DNA of 61,300 nucleotides from an uncultured Granulosicoccaceae bacterium (lineage in GTDB: Bacteria > Pseudomonadota > Gammaproteobacteria > Granulosicoccales > Granulosicoccaceae), in NCBI GenBank assembly GCA_937998875.1, contig CALLBO010000034.1:1-61300 (forward strand), read 5' to 3'. The notes beneath the pieces were generated by a model, which searched no databases, had not been told where the DNA came from, and saw nothing but the letters and a program-made list of their open reading frames with translations. Positions 17,614 through 28,900 of this stretch are shown in pieces. How positions within the stretch are numbered: position 1 is the first letter of the stretch; every line of letters starts with the position of its first letter. The position numbers and the translations under genes are program-made.

Positions 17614-19101
17614 TTAGGATGTTTTTATTTTAGCAAAGCGTTCCAGCGCTTCCACTCTGGTGTCTTTTAAATCAACAATCGGATGCGGATAGGTTTCACC
17701 AAGCACTATCCCCGCGATCTCCAACTCGGTTTCGCTGGCAGTCCACGGGCTATGGATGTGTTTCTTCGGCAAGTTGGCGATTTCCGGTACCCACCGCTTT
17801 ATATACTCGCCCTCCGGATCGAATCTTTCACCTTGTCTGACCGGGTTGAACACACGAAAGTAGGGAGCGGCATCAGCACCACTGCCAGCCACCCATTGCC
17901 AGCCCATTGTATTGCTCGCCAGGTCTGCATCTACCAGGGTGTCCCAGAACCAGCGAGCACCCTCCAGCCAGCGATAGCCCATATTCTTTATTAGTAGCGA
18001 CCCGACCACCATGCGCACACGATTATGCATCCAGCCGGTTTGCCACAATTGCCGCATACCCGCGTCAACCAGAGGTATGCCTGTGTTGCCTTGCTGCCAT
18101 CGATCAAGTGTGTCGGATTTTACCTTCTTCCACGGAAACTTTGTGAAACGTTTATCCAGCGGTTGTTCTGTGGTGTGAGGAAAATGGTAAAGCAGGTGAT
18201 AGGCAAACTCACGCCAACCGATTTCTTTTAAAAAAGTCTCCACATTGTCGTCAGCTGAAATGGAACCATCCTTTAAATTGCGAGCGACCGCAGCGTTAAT
18301 CTGCCGCGGTGATATTTCACCGAATGCCAGGTGTGGTGATAGTTTCGATGTACCCTGTTGTGCCGGCAGGTCGCGGCCGGTGCCGTAGTCGGTGATCGAT
18401 TTCTTTAACAAGATTTGCAGGTTTTTTGTAGCTCCCTTCTCACCCGGTTGCCAGTGTTGTGGGAACTTGTCTGCCCATGGCCGTCGCGGAAGTAACTTCA
18501 GTGATGCAAGATTCTTTTCGCCTTTGAGTTTTGTGCCGGTGCCTGGAATTGTTTTTGCCGACGGGCTGACAGGCAGGCTGTCGTGTTTCAAAGAAGCACG
18601 CCAGTACGCTGTAAATACCTTATAGGGTTGCTTGCCTTCCGCTTTAGTGCCTTGTCTCGTTACCACCCACGGCTCATGACATAGGTTGCCGGGAGATGAA
18701 TGCACCTCAATCCCCTGATCAGTAAATGTAGTTTTTAAGTAGGTATCGAGCGCAATACCTTTTGGTTCGTAACGGCGGTTCCATGCGATCGTTGATGCGC
18801 TGGTTTCTGCCACGACTCGAGTGAGAATTTTCTTGGGGGAACCCGTGAATAGCCGTAGGCGATTGCCTGCGGACGCAAGATCATTGGCGAGAGAATCCAG
18901 GGAATGGTGTAGCCACCAGCGCGAGGCTCCACCGTATTCCCAATCAGGTGAATCACCACCAGATTCGAAATCTGTTTCATAGATATAGACACAATACACC
19001 GGTGCTTTTTTACGCTTTACAGCCCAATGCAGCGCCGGGTTGTCTCTTAGTCTTAAATCGCGGCGAAACCAGTAGATGGTCGGCTGAGAATCGGTAGGCA
19101 T
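17614..19101 (-). CDS. phrB: Deoxyribodipyrimidine photolyase (class I type)
   Basis: A 495-residue photolyase/cryptochrome. The N-terminal alpha/beta antenna domain begins IYWFRRDLRLRDNPAL. The FAD-binding helical domain has the diagnostic WMHNRVRM (about 355-362) and DADLASNTMGWQWVAGSG (about 391-408). Length and motifs fit class I CPD photolyases; a light-sensing cryptochrome cannot be excluded. It is the first gene of a two-gene unit with the YciK-like SDR and is divergent from the DUF11 operon. Confidence 0.93.
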   Translation of the reverse strand: MPTDSQPTIYWFRRDLRLRDNPALHWAVKRKKAPVYCVYIYETDFESGGDSPDWEYGGASRWWLHHSLDSLANDLASAGNRLRLFTGSPKKILTRVVAETSASTIAWNRRYEPKGIALDTYLKTTFTDQGIEVHSSPGNLCHEPWVVTRQGTKAEGKQPYKVFTAYWRASLKHDSLPVSPSAKTIPGTGTKLKGEKNLASLKLLPRRPWADKFPQHWQPGEKGATKNLQILLKKSITDYGTGRDLPAQQGTSKLSPHLAFGEISPRQINAAVARNLKDGSISADDNVETFLKEIGWREFAYHLLYHFPHTTEQPLDKRFTKFPWKKVKSDTLDRWQQGNTGIPLVDAGMRQLWQTGWMHNRVRMVVGSLLIKNMGYRWLEGARWFWDTLVDADLASNTMGWQWVAGSGADAAPYFRVFNPVRQGERFDPEGEYIKRWVPEIANLPKKHIHSPWTASETELEIAGIVLGETYPHPIVDLKDTRVEALERFAKIKTS

Positions 19102-19317
19102 AGCCGAACCTGAATGAGCAAAGATCAGTGATATTACGGCAATTCACTGGCGCAGGCGAGTCAGAAACTTTAGGACAAATTGACGCTTTTTTGTGATCTG
19201 TGTCTCACGGTATGTTGAAATCTCGGTGCATCAGAGGCGCGAAATCAGTTTTCTAGACTGAGAGGAATAGCAATTGCTCAGTTGAGTCTGTTGACTAATC
19301 ACTCCCAGGAAACTTTG

Positions 19318-19803
19318 ATGCGACGACTACTTCTCGCGGCAGTACTTGCGCTCCCTTTACTCGGCCCTTCAGCAGGCCATGCAGATGAACCGATTCAGGG
19401 AGCAATGGAGGCATTTGTAGTTCAACTTGAAGATGAACGCGAAACGCTTCTGGCAGCAAAAGAGGTAGAGCCCAATCAGCTTGTTGAATACCAACTCACT
19501 TACACGAACGTCGGTGAGTCGAAGATAAACGGACTCACCGTTGTTGGTCCGGTGCCCGAAGGGACTACTTACGTTTCAGATACCGCCAACGCCGACGTTG
19601 ATGCGGCACTTCAGGTCAGCATTGATGGCGGAAAAACATTTGAGCCGGAGCCAGTAATTCGCCTGGAGACACGAGAGTCTGGTGAGGTGGTAGAGAAGGT
19701 CGTACCACCAGAGCAGTACACACATCTTAAGTGGAAAGCACAAGACGCAATCACTGCCGATGGAGGAACACAGTTTTATACCTATCGCGTACGCGTTAAG
19801 TAG
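19318..19803 (+). CDS. Small secreted single-domain DUF11 protein
   Basis: First gene of the DUF11 operon. A longer frame starts at TTG 19282, but ATG 19318 has an AGGAAA Shine-Dalgarno and is followed at once by a Sec signal peptide (MRRLLLAAVLALPLLGPSAG, cleavage after HA near residue 22), so I use it (161 residues). The mature part is essentially one DUF11 beta-sandwich: VEYQLTYTNVGESKINGLTV and VPEGTTYVSDTA are typical. It ends FYTYRVRVK, similar to the last strands of the large neighbours. It could be a minimal subunit, cap or periplasmic adaptor; its function is unknown. Confidence 0.85.
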   Translation: MRRLLLAAVLALPLLGPSAGHADEPIQGAMEAFVVQLEDERETLLAAKEVEPNQLVEYQLTYTNVGESKINGLTVVGPVPEGTTYVSDTANADVDAALQVSIDGGKTFEPEPVIRLETRESGEVVEKVVPPEQYTHLKWKAQDAITADGGTQFYTYRVRVK

Positions 19804-19903
19804 TCACCGTATTTCTAAACAAACATAAATTCAAATAAACGCAGGCAAAACGACCTGCTGCTCAACTCCGGTGAGAACAACGCCACGAGGAATTACTTTA
19901 TCT

Positions 19904-22840
19904 ATGAATAATGAAAGAAATAATAACAGAAAGCCATTGTGGCGGTTACTACCAGTAACCGTCGCATTCCTGGCTGCAGGTGCTACTGTGACGGCGTATG
20001 GTGCAACCATTGCCGGTACTGAAATTAAAAACCTGGCAACCGTAAGCTACGAAGATGCCGCTGGTAACCGTTTTACTGCTCAGTCGAATGAAGCGATTGT
20101 TACAGTGGCACAGGTCTACTCCGCATCGATCAACTCAACGGATACCAGTCTCACTGCATCACCTGGTCAGCCAGTAGATATTTCTTACACGTTGGAAAAC
20201 ACCGGTAACGGCCAGGATACCTACGTATTGTCTGCTGCGGATGGCATCGTTGGTGGTGACGATATTGATGCAGACAGCATCACTATCTATGAAGATCTGA
20301 ACAATAACGGTCAGGCAGATGCTGGCGAGCCGGTGATCACTGATGTGACGCTCGCTGCGGGTGAAATAAAAAGTCTGGTAGTTCGCGCAGAGGTGCCGGG
20401 TAGTGCGATCGACGGTAACGGACTGGGTGTTACTTTGACAGCTGAGGCAGAAGAGGGTACCGGGACTGCCATCGCTGCTAGTGTGACTGACCTGACAGCA
20501 GGCAAAGGGCCGGACACACTTGACGGTACGGTCGAGTCTTTGATCACGGTAACCGGAGATGCTGTGGTTGTTCTTACCAAAAGCTCGGTACACAATCCAG
20601 CAACTTCAGAAATTGACTACACCATTACCATCAAGAACAACGGTAATGCAGATGCACAGACTGTGTTGCTGCAGGATGCGATTCCGGTAAATACCACTTA
20701 CGTTAACGGAAGTGCCACAGCCAGCGGATTGATTGGCAGCAATGGCGATACTTTGCCGGCACCGGCCGTACTTGACGAAGTTGCTGACGGAATAGACTAC
20801 AACAACGACGGTACGCTAGACACCGCTGTTGACGGACTGGCGGCTACAGACTCAGTGCTACCTGCGAACGCAACGGTAACCATTTCGTATAAGGTCACTT
20901 ATGATCCGGCTGCACTCCCCGGTGGTACGGCAATATCTAATATTGCTTATGTCATAGCTGATGTGGATGGTGATGGTAATCCGGATGCTCCTGTCTCGAC
21001 AAATCAGGTTAACGATATCGTTAGCAGCACAGTTCTAATTGCGATAAGAGATACCGAAGAAGATACTGGTGGTGACGGTATTAATAACGGTCTTGATGAC
21101 GATGGTGCAAACGATATCCAGTTTGTTGACCAGATATCTGCCGGTGAAGCAGTTGTTTTCAGAAACGTAGTGACCAACAACGGTAACACAGGAGACGTAC
21201 TGGAGCTGGCGGTTACCAGCAATAACTTTCCGGCCGGTACAGTGTTCACTTTCTGGAATGATGATGCAACAGTCCAACTCAGTGATTCCAATGGCGCTTA
21301 TGGGGTTGACGCAGGACTGATTCCGGCTAACAGCTCTGCAACCATTATTGTTATTGCACAGTTACCAGCATCTATAAACGGCCCCGGCAACTACGATGCG
21401 ACCGTCACAGTCACCTCCGCGAATGATCCATCTGTTACCGATACAGTAACTGAAAGACTCGCCACAATTAATGCGTCAACGATTGATATTCACAATCTTG
21501 CTGATGGTGTATTGGGAACTGATCAGAACCCGATTGGAACTCCGGATTATGCGGCAGTGTTTACCAACAACGCAGATGTTAACACCACGGTAAACATTCC
21601 ATTGTTTATTGACAATGACGGCAGTGCCGGCAATTCGTTTCAATTGTCAGTAGGTAGTGTGTTTGATGCAGCCACTGATACAGTCAATGGTTTACCGGGT
21701 GGTTGGAATGTTGAGTTCTTTCTGGCTGATGGTGCTGGCCAACCAACTGGAGCGCCGATAACAGCAACACCGGTAATTCCGGGCCAGAGTACAGACTTTG
21801 AAATCATTGCTGTGGTATCCATTCCAGACCAGACGCAGGCGGTCGGTGACTTTTCCTCTGACAACGACGCAGACGGTACTGCAGAAACCCTTGATGGAAA
21901 CGGTGACGGCGACGGTGACTATCCGCTGTTTTTCCAGATCTCTTCTAACAGCACCGGTGCGACCGATGTGACCGCAGTGGCGATCGATGTTAACGCAGTT
22001 GTTGCTGCTTCATTAACACCTAATGGTTCGGCTCAGGTTGATCCGGGTGGTACGGAAGTGTATCAAAACACACTGGCTAACAATGGTAATGACACTGCTA
22101 CTTATGAAGTGGATTCCAGTAACAGTCAGGCAGGCTGGTCAAGCACCTTGTCTGTAGATACGGATGGTGACGGAATTGCAGATACCGAGCTTGCCAACCT
22201 GATACCGGGAGCCATTCAGGTAGCACAACCTAATGGTACGGTTGCAACAATAGAAGTAGCGCTTGCGGCATCGGGTGAACCCACCTTTACGCTTGATGCC
22301 GGTGAGCAACTGCCGATTGATGCGACAGTTTTTGCTCCAGCCAATGCACCAAACAGTCAAGTGGATGTATTGACGATTAACGCTACTAATGTCGACTCTA
22401 GCGACGTGGTTACAGCACAAAACCAGACACAGGTTGTTACAGGTCAGGTCAACATTGTTAAGACAGTCGCTATTGATACCGATTGCGATGGAACACCGGA
22501 CACTGCCTATGCCAGTAACCCCGGTACCGTCGAGCCGGGTCAGTGTCTGGTTTGGCAGATTGTCGCGCAAAACCAGGGTGCAGCCAACGCCTTCAACGTA
22601 CAGGTTCGTGATGCTGCCCCTGCATTCACAACGTACGTACCGGGAAGTATGTTCTACTGTCAGACGCAAAATTGTGTTCCGGCACCGGTAACTGACGCTA
22701 CGGCAGATGATGCGGGTGAACAAACTGCCGGTGATGTAGTGTTTTATGTAGGTGCCGGTGCAACGCCAGCCTCAGGTTTAGGTGGTGAGCTAATTGCCGG
22801 TGACTTCGCGACAGTGCAGTTCTCTGTGCAAGTAGACTAG
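19904..22840 (+). CDS. Large secreted DUF11-repeat protein
   Basis: A 978-residue exported protein from ATG 19904 (AGGA upstream; a GTG 33 bases earlier is possible). The signal peptide ends near AYGA (about residue 33). The N-terminal module reads GTEIKNLATVSYEDAAGN, then LENTGNGQDTY and EDLNNNGQADAGEPVI (a calcium-loop-like Asp/Asn stretch). A clear DUF11 domain lies at about 220-350 (KNNGNADAQTVLLQDAIP) and another at about 847-978 (VEPGQCLVWQIVAQNQG), with related beta-sandwich repeats between. There is no transmembrane helix, lipobox or sorting motif at the C-terminus, which ends VQFSVQVD. It is a paralogue of the protein at 29555. Likely a surface or extracellular structural protein; the partner may be the barrel protein encoded next. 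Confidence 0.85.
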   Translation: MNNERNNNRKPLWRLLPVTVAFLAAGATVTAYGATIAGTEIKNLATVSYEDAAGNRFTAQSNEAIVTVAQVYSASINSTDTSLTASPGQPVDISYTLENTGNGQDTYVLSAADGIVGGDDIDADSITIYEDLNNNGQADAGEPVITDVTLAAGEIKSLVVRAEVPGSAIDGNGLGVTLTAEAEEGTGTAIAASVTDLTAGKGPDTLDGTVESLITVTGDAVVVLTKSSVHNPATSEIDYTITIKNNGNADAQTVLLQDAIPVNTTYVNGSATASGLIGSNGDTLPAPAVLDEVADGIDYNNDGTLDTAVDGLAATDSVLPANATVTISYKVTYDPAALPGGTAISNIAYVIADVDGDGNPDAPVSTNQVNDIVSSTVLIAIRDTEEDTGGDGINNGLDDDGANDIQFVDQISAGEAVVFRNVVTNNGNTGDVLELAVTSNNFPAGTVFTFWNDDATVQLSDSNGAYGVDAGLIPANSSATIIVIAQLPASINGPGNYDATVTVTSANDPSVTDTVTERLATINASTIDIHNLADGVLGTDQNPIGTPDYAAVFTNNADVNTTVNIPLFIDNDGSAGNSFQLSVGSVFDAATDTVNGLPGGWNVEFFLADGAGQPTGAPITATPVIPGQSTDFEIIAVVSIPDQTQAVGDFSSDNDADGTAETLDGNGDGDGDYPLFFQISSNSTGATDVTAVAIDVNAVVAASLTPNGSAQVDPGGTEVYQNTLANNGNDTATYEVDSSNSQAGWSSTLSVDTDGDGIADTELANLIPGAIQVAQPNGTVATIEVALAASGEPTFTLDAGEQLPIDATVFAPANAPNSQVDVLTINATNVDSSDVVTAQNQTQVVTGQVNIVKTVAIDTDCDGTPDTAYASNPGTVEPGQCLVWQIVAQNQGAANAFNVQVRDAAPAFTTYVPGSMFYCQTQNCVPAPVTDATADDAGEQTAGDVVFYVGAGATPASGLGGELIAGDFATVQFSVQVD

Positions 22841-22906
22841 GGTCGGGCAATTACGGGTACCGCGACTGCGGTGCCCGGTTGTCAGTTGTGGCAACTTGCT
22901 TCCTCT

Positions 22907-25900
22907 ATGGCCTACCTAAAAACAATACTCCACAAAGCTCAGCAGAGTATTCTGCTGAGCTTTTGTGCTTGTGTAGCCGCACTGGCGTTTACACCACCCG
23001 GCACGGTGATTCTCAACCGGGCAACGATTTTCTATGAAATTTTAACTGAAGAAAGCATTCAGGAATCTACCAGTAATGCCACCACCGTAACGGTGGGTGA
23101 AACCTATGCATTCTCCGTAGAGAATGTTCATTCGCTGAATGTTGCAGCGGGTGTGGTAGCAGGTTTTGCGCACCGGATTGTCAATCAGGGCAATACAGAA
23201 GACAGTTATCGCTTTATGTTCAGTGGTGGCGAGGCAATTGAAAACAGCGACTTTGACACGCCGATTGTATTTCTTGACGTCAACAGCAACGGGCGTGTTG
23301 AAGCCAATGAACCGGTAATCGGTCAAACAGATATGTTACCACCCGGAGGTACGATTGATGTAATCGTTACCGCTCGGCTGTCCGCCTCAATGCAGGATGG
23401 ACAGAAAACGGAGTTTCCGTTTTCCGTTGAATCAGTCTTATCCGGCAAAGTCCGTTCTGTTGTAGACATAGTAAACGTTGGCAGCCCCGGTAAGCTTGAG
23501 CTGTCTTTGGATACAGAGCAGTCTTGTGGCGTACCTCTGTTTTCCGGAGACCTTCTTAACCACAAGGTGAATATTTCCAACGCCGGTGTCGGGGTGATTG
23601 AAGGTACAGCATACGTACTCGACGGAATGGACGAGATGGGTTTAGTCGTGGCACTTCCGGTGACAGAAAATACCGGCTTTACTGAGTTTGATAATGACAC
23701 GACAGGTACGGTTGCTGGTGTTCATGTGGTCCAGATTGAGGGCTTCGCTGCCAACGAGTGGATAAGTGCGTCTGATTTACCGCAAGCTGGCCGTGTAATC
23801 TCAGTTGGCTATTTCATCGAGTCCGAACTGCTCATCGATGAAGAAGTGGCAGCGTTCGGCGTGACATTCAGTGTTGATGATGTAGAGCAGATGTCCGGTT
23901 CTGCGCTTACCACGGCGATATTCGATGATGATGCTGATCGCATTGCAGACACAGTAAGTAATTCATCCTGCAATACGTTTTCAACTACAGCTGCTGCGGA
24001 GGGTGGTGAACTGAGATTCGTACAGGCTGCATCTGAATTGCTGCCTTCCGGCCTAGCTCCGGATTTTTTTATCGATACCGATTTTGCTAATGCCGAACAG
24101 TACCAGATAAAGCGCAGTGACAGCGACCCGTATTCCACACCGAGAGATGGCGTTTATCTGGAGCTCAATCTCGTTGATTCTGAGAATGCGGACATACAAA
24201 TCGACAGCGACGGTAATCGTTATGTCGTGACAGTGCTTGAATCGGCTACTACCGGTGATCAGGTTAGTGTTGTGTTGCTGCAGACCAGGGAAGTGAGTGT
24301 CTTCAGGAGTGTGGCGCCGGTACTACTTTCCACTGAAGCTCGTTCTAATGGTGGAACTTGTCCGGCATTTGAAAATCCGGTGGTTGTAAGCCCACGCATA
24401 GATCAGGAGAATTCCGGCTGTGTTTTGCAAAGTGCTGATGGCGACGAACTGCAGGCATCATTTGGTACGTCAGAAGCAGGGTTGGTGATTGCGACTGTTG
24501 CTTTGGTTAAGCAACAGAGCGTCGTCTTTGATTCGCAAACGTTAATGCCGGTTGCGGGTGCAACGGTAGAGATAAGAGATGCAGTTACCGGGGAGCTGTC
24601 GACAGATGAAGCCGGCGGAGTAAGATTTAGTTTTGTTACAGATGCAAATGGTAACTACACATTACCGCGACTGCTCGACACTACCGGCTACTACCTTGAA
24701 GTGATTCCACCAGCCGGTTATAAGTTTCCATCGGCAAAGCCGCCGTCTCAACTGACTGACTATCAAGTGCATAGTTTGTCCTATGGAATAGGAGGCTTTG
24801 ATAACGTTGAAAGGTCCGGCATTTTTTTTGGTGCCAGTATCAACGCCCAGGGATCCATTGATATCCCGCTGGATCGGCAGGCAACTACACCGTTGTTGTC
24901 TGTAGACAAAGTTGCCGTTCAATCGTCTGTGGATATCGGTCAGTCTGTTTTTTATAACGTGACCGTTCGAAATACCACAGAAGATCTGACTGATGTAGTG
25001 GTTACAGATACGCTGCCGTTTGGTTTTAAGTATGTGTCGGGCAGTGTAATGATAGGGAGTGAGTCCGGCGCTGATCCGAGGCGCACAGATAACGGTCTCG
25101 AATTCGCTCTGGGTGATCTGGGTGGTCGGTTGTCTGTTGAGCTTAGCTATGCAGCGCGTCCCACTGCTGCAGCTATTGACGGAAATGGAATTAATACCGC
25201 CTATGCTACTGCGGTTACTGCTGCAGGAAGACCTGTTGAGACGCTCGCTGCGACTGCAAAAGTTGAGGTTGTGCGTGCTGGTATATTTTCTGACAAGGCA
25301 GCGTTGTTTGGTAAAGTTTATGTTGATCAAAACTGTGATGGTTTGCAGAGCGATAAGGAATGGCCAATTGGAGGTGTGCGTTTGTATCTCCAGGATGGGA
25401 CCTATGCAATTACAGATGCTGATGGCCTTTATAGCCTGTACGGGCTGGCGACGGGCCGCTATGTAGTTCAGGTTGATACTCATACCATACCGAAGGGCCT
25501 TGAACTTAAGTTGCTTTCTGTCGATCAGCTGGCCGATTCAGATAGTCGTCTTATCGACTTGTCAGATGGAGATTTTCATAGAGCTGACTTTGCTGCCGGC
25601 TGCCCGGCGACAAACAGCAAGGCGATATTTTCCGAACTTAAACGACGCAATGAAAGTATCGACGGTAGCTGGTATCTGCAACATGCGGAACAGCTTGGCA
25701 ATCGCCAAACAGGTGGTAATGGCGATAATTTTCGCAGGAACTCAGCAACGTCAGACGGTGATTTGTCGCACGGCATTGTCGACGCGCCCGAGGGCTTTGA
25801 CGTCGGTAGCATCGGCGGCTCAGCAGATAGTGGTGATGATGAGGCTGATGTACTCGATCAGCCAGCAGAAGTTGATAAACAACAGCGCATGCTTGAGGCA

Positions 25901-28900
25901 AAAAAGGTGGTGGCTACCATCACTCAGGAGCAGGCAAAGAAAGGCACCTGGCTCTGGCCTCAAAGCAGTTTAAGTTTAAACGGAAGATTTATGGCAGTGA
26001 TCAGGGCCGGTATTGATCCAACCCTCTATGTTAACGATAAACCAGTCGCGTCGGCTCAAATAGGAGAGCGCATGGTTAATCGTCGCGAGAAAGCGCAGGT
26101 GGTTGCCTGGTACGGCGTCGAGCTTGAAAGCGGTGAGAACACGGTAGAGGTTAAAGGTACTGGCCCGTTTGGAAACGAACGGGTACTTGCTACTGGTGTG
26201 TTTAAACGCCCGTCAGCCGGTACGCAAATCAAGCTTGAAGCTCAGTCTCTGGTGATTCCCGCAGATGGTGGCCGCTCAACACTACCGGTGACAATAAGTA
26301 TATTGGATGAAAACGGTTATCCGGCTCTTGGTGTTTACTACATTACGCTGGAGAGTTCTGAGGGACATTGGCTTGAGCCTGATATTCAGGATAAGCAACC
26401 CGGCCGACAAATCAGAGTGGAGAACGGTAAGCGCACGGTCTACTACCGGTCTTCCGGAGTGCCTGGTGAGGTAAAAGTACGGGCCAGCACTGGTAGCTTT
26501 ACCGATCAACTGGTGATCAGTCAGATTGCTGAAAACAGACCGATACTGGTGTCGGGTTTCGTTGAGGCAGGCGCTTATTTCGCGACGGAACAACTGGGTG
26601 ACTTTACTGCATCAACAGATTTGGGTCAGCTGGATGAGAAAGGGCGCTTTGACACTCGTGCGGCTTTGTTTGTTAAGGGTACCGTACGGGAAAAATACAA
26701 TCTCACGCTGTCTTACGACTCTGACAGCAGCGGTGACAAACAGTTGCTGCGCGATGTTAATCCCACATTGCATTACCCGGTTCACGGTGATGCTTCTGTA
26801 CGGGGATTCGAGGCGCAGAGTCGCAGTAAATTGTACGTTCGTGTGGAACGTGACAAACATAGCCTGATGTGGGGTGACTATGTTACCGATGCCGGTAGCG
26901 ACAGACGGGATCTTGCACGACTGAGCAGAACGCTAACTGGTCTTAATGGTGTATATGATGACGGCACTAACAGGCTTCGTGTTTTTGCCGCAGAGGAGGA
27001 AAACCAGAATGTTGTGGAAGAAATTCCAGGCAACGGCAGCGCTTTGCTATATCGGCTACAGCGATATCCAATTGTTGCTAACAGTGAAACGATAGACCTG
27101 GTCACTCGCAGTAGGGACAACCCTGATCTAATCATAGATTCGGTACGCCTTAGTCGCGCTGGTGACTATAGCCTGGATGATGAACTCGGTTATCTGTCCT
27201 TTGCCGCGTCTGTCGCTACGCTGGATGCTGAGCAGAATCCGGTGTTTATCCGGGTCAGCTATGATCTCGAGCGTGGCGGTGAATCCTATCTGGTTGCTGG
27301 TGCGCGCTTTGATCGTGCCATCGGTGAAAAGCTGACGCTCGGTGCAAGTATTACAAGAGATGGTCACGCCACTGAAGGTAGAAAGCTGATTGGAATCTAC
27401 GGCGATTATAAACTGGGTAAGCAGACTCGATTGTCTGTAAGTCTTGCGCGATCAGATTCTAAGCAGTCTGGCATTGGTATGGCACACAGTGTTTCGATAG
27501 ACCATCAATGGTCGCACGTAAACGCGGCTTCCACCTCTCTTACTCATCAACGGGCAGATAGTGATTATAGCAATACTGGTGCATCGGTATCTGCTGGAAG
27601 AACAGAAACCAGACTCACCCATTCGCAAAAAATCGGTGAGCAATCAAACCTGCTGCTCGAAGCAAATCAAAGCCGCGCAACCTCCCTTGATGAATCCCGA
27701 ATGACAATAGGCGGTTCGGTGGAAACTACCTACAAAGACTGGAAGCTAAAAGCCGGCCTGCGACGAATTAATCAGGAGTCCGCAGGTGATGAAGACAATT
27801 TCACTACCTCTGTACTTGGTGCGAGCCGTAAGGCCATGTTGTGGGGTAAAAGCGTTCAGGCAAATATAGAGTACGAACAAGATCTCAAACGTGCGCAACG
27901 CCGACGGCTGGCTACTGGTGCCACAGTGGAATTAGAAAAAGATGTAGAGGCTTATGCACGCTACGAACTATCCAATAACCTGCTGAGCATTGCAGGTTTG
28001 TCCGGGGATCATATATCTGACTCATTTACGATGGGCGTTGAGTCAAGAGCATTGAAATCTACCCGCTTGTACTCTGAATATCGAATGCGCGGGGCGTTCG
28101 AGTCCAGAGACTATGAGTCTGCCACTGGTGTAAGAGGGGATTACGAAGTCCAGGAAGGCCTGCGAATCAGCCCACACTTTGAATATATAGAACGGATCGG
28201 CAGCATCGGAGGTGACTCTGTCTCTGCATCGGTTGGCGTGACGGATACACGGAATAAGAATAGCAGACGCTTGATCAGGCTTGAGAGCCGACTCTCAAGT
28301 GATACAGACCACTATGGGTTGCGTGCAAGTGTAACTTCTCGCCTTAACTCTGACTGGACTGGCATCCTTTCTGATAATTTCAGTTATCAGGAAAGCAATG
28401 GCGGCGAAAAAGTGCAACGCCACTCTGTGGTTGCCGCGTTGGCGAGGCGACCGAAGTACGACAACAAGCACCATATGCTGTTTGTCTACAAACTTCAGCA
28501 GGAGAGCGGTGTGACCAGCGGTGTTGATAGAACCATGCATATTTTGTCTACCCATCAGAATATGCAAATCGACGATGCTACAACGCTTTCCGGTCGACTG
28601 GGATTAAAACATGATATCAGCAAGTATTCGTTTAATACCGTCAGCGACTTTGCAATGCTTGCGGATGCGAGGCTGAGTTTTGATATTTCACAGCGACTGA
28701 ACTTTGATACCGGTGTGGGTGCATTGTCTACGGATGGATTGTCCGAGCTTCGCTACTCGATGGGTATGGGGCTTAACTACACGTTAAATAAAAACCTGCA
28801 GTTAAGCGTTGCCTACAATCTGGTGGGTTTCAAAGATGACGATCTTGACGCACAGCAGTACAACGCCAAAGGTGCACATGTTGGCCTGCAGTACAAACTG

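Noticed and set aside
22139..22723. Long minus-strand frames inside the DUF11 genes (also 24662-25483, 20159-20593)
   Set aside because: Their length follows from the biased codon use of the repetitive DUF11 genes; they have no motif or ribosome binding site.
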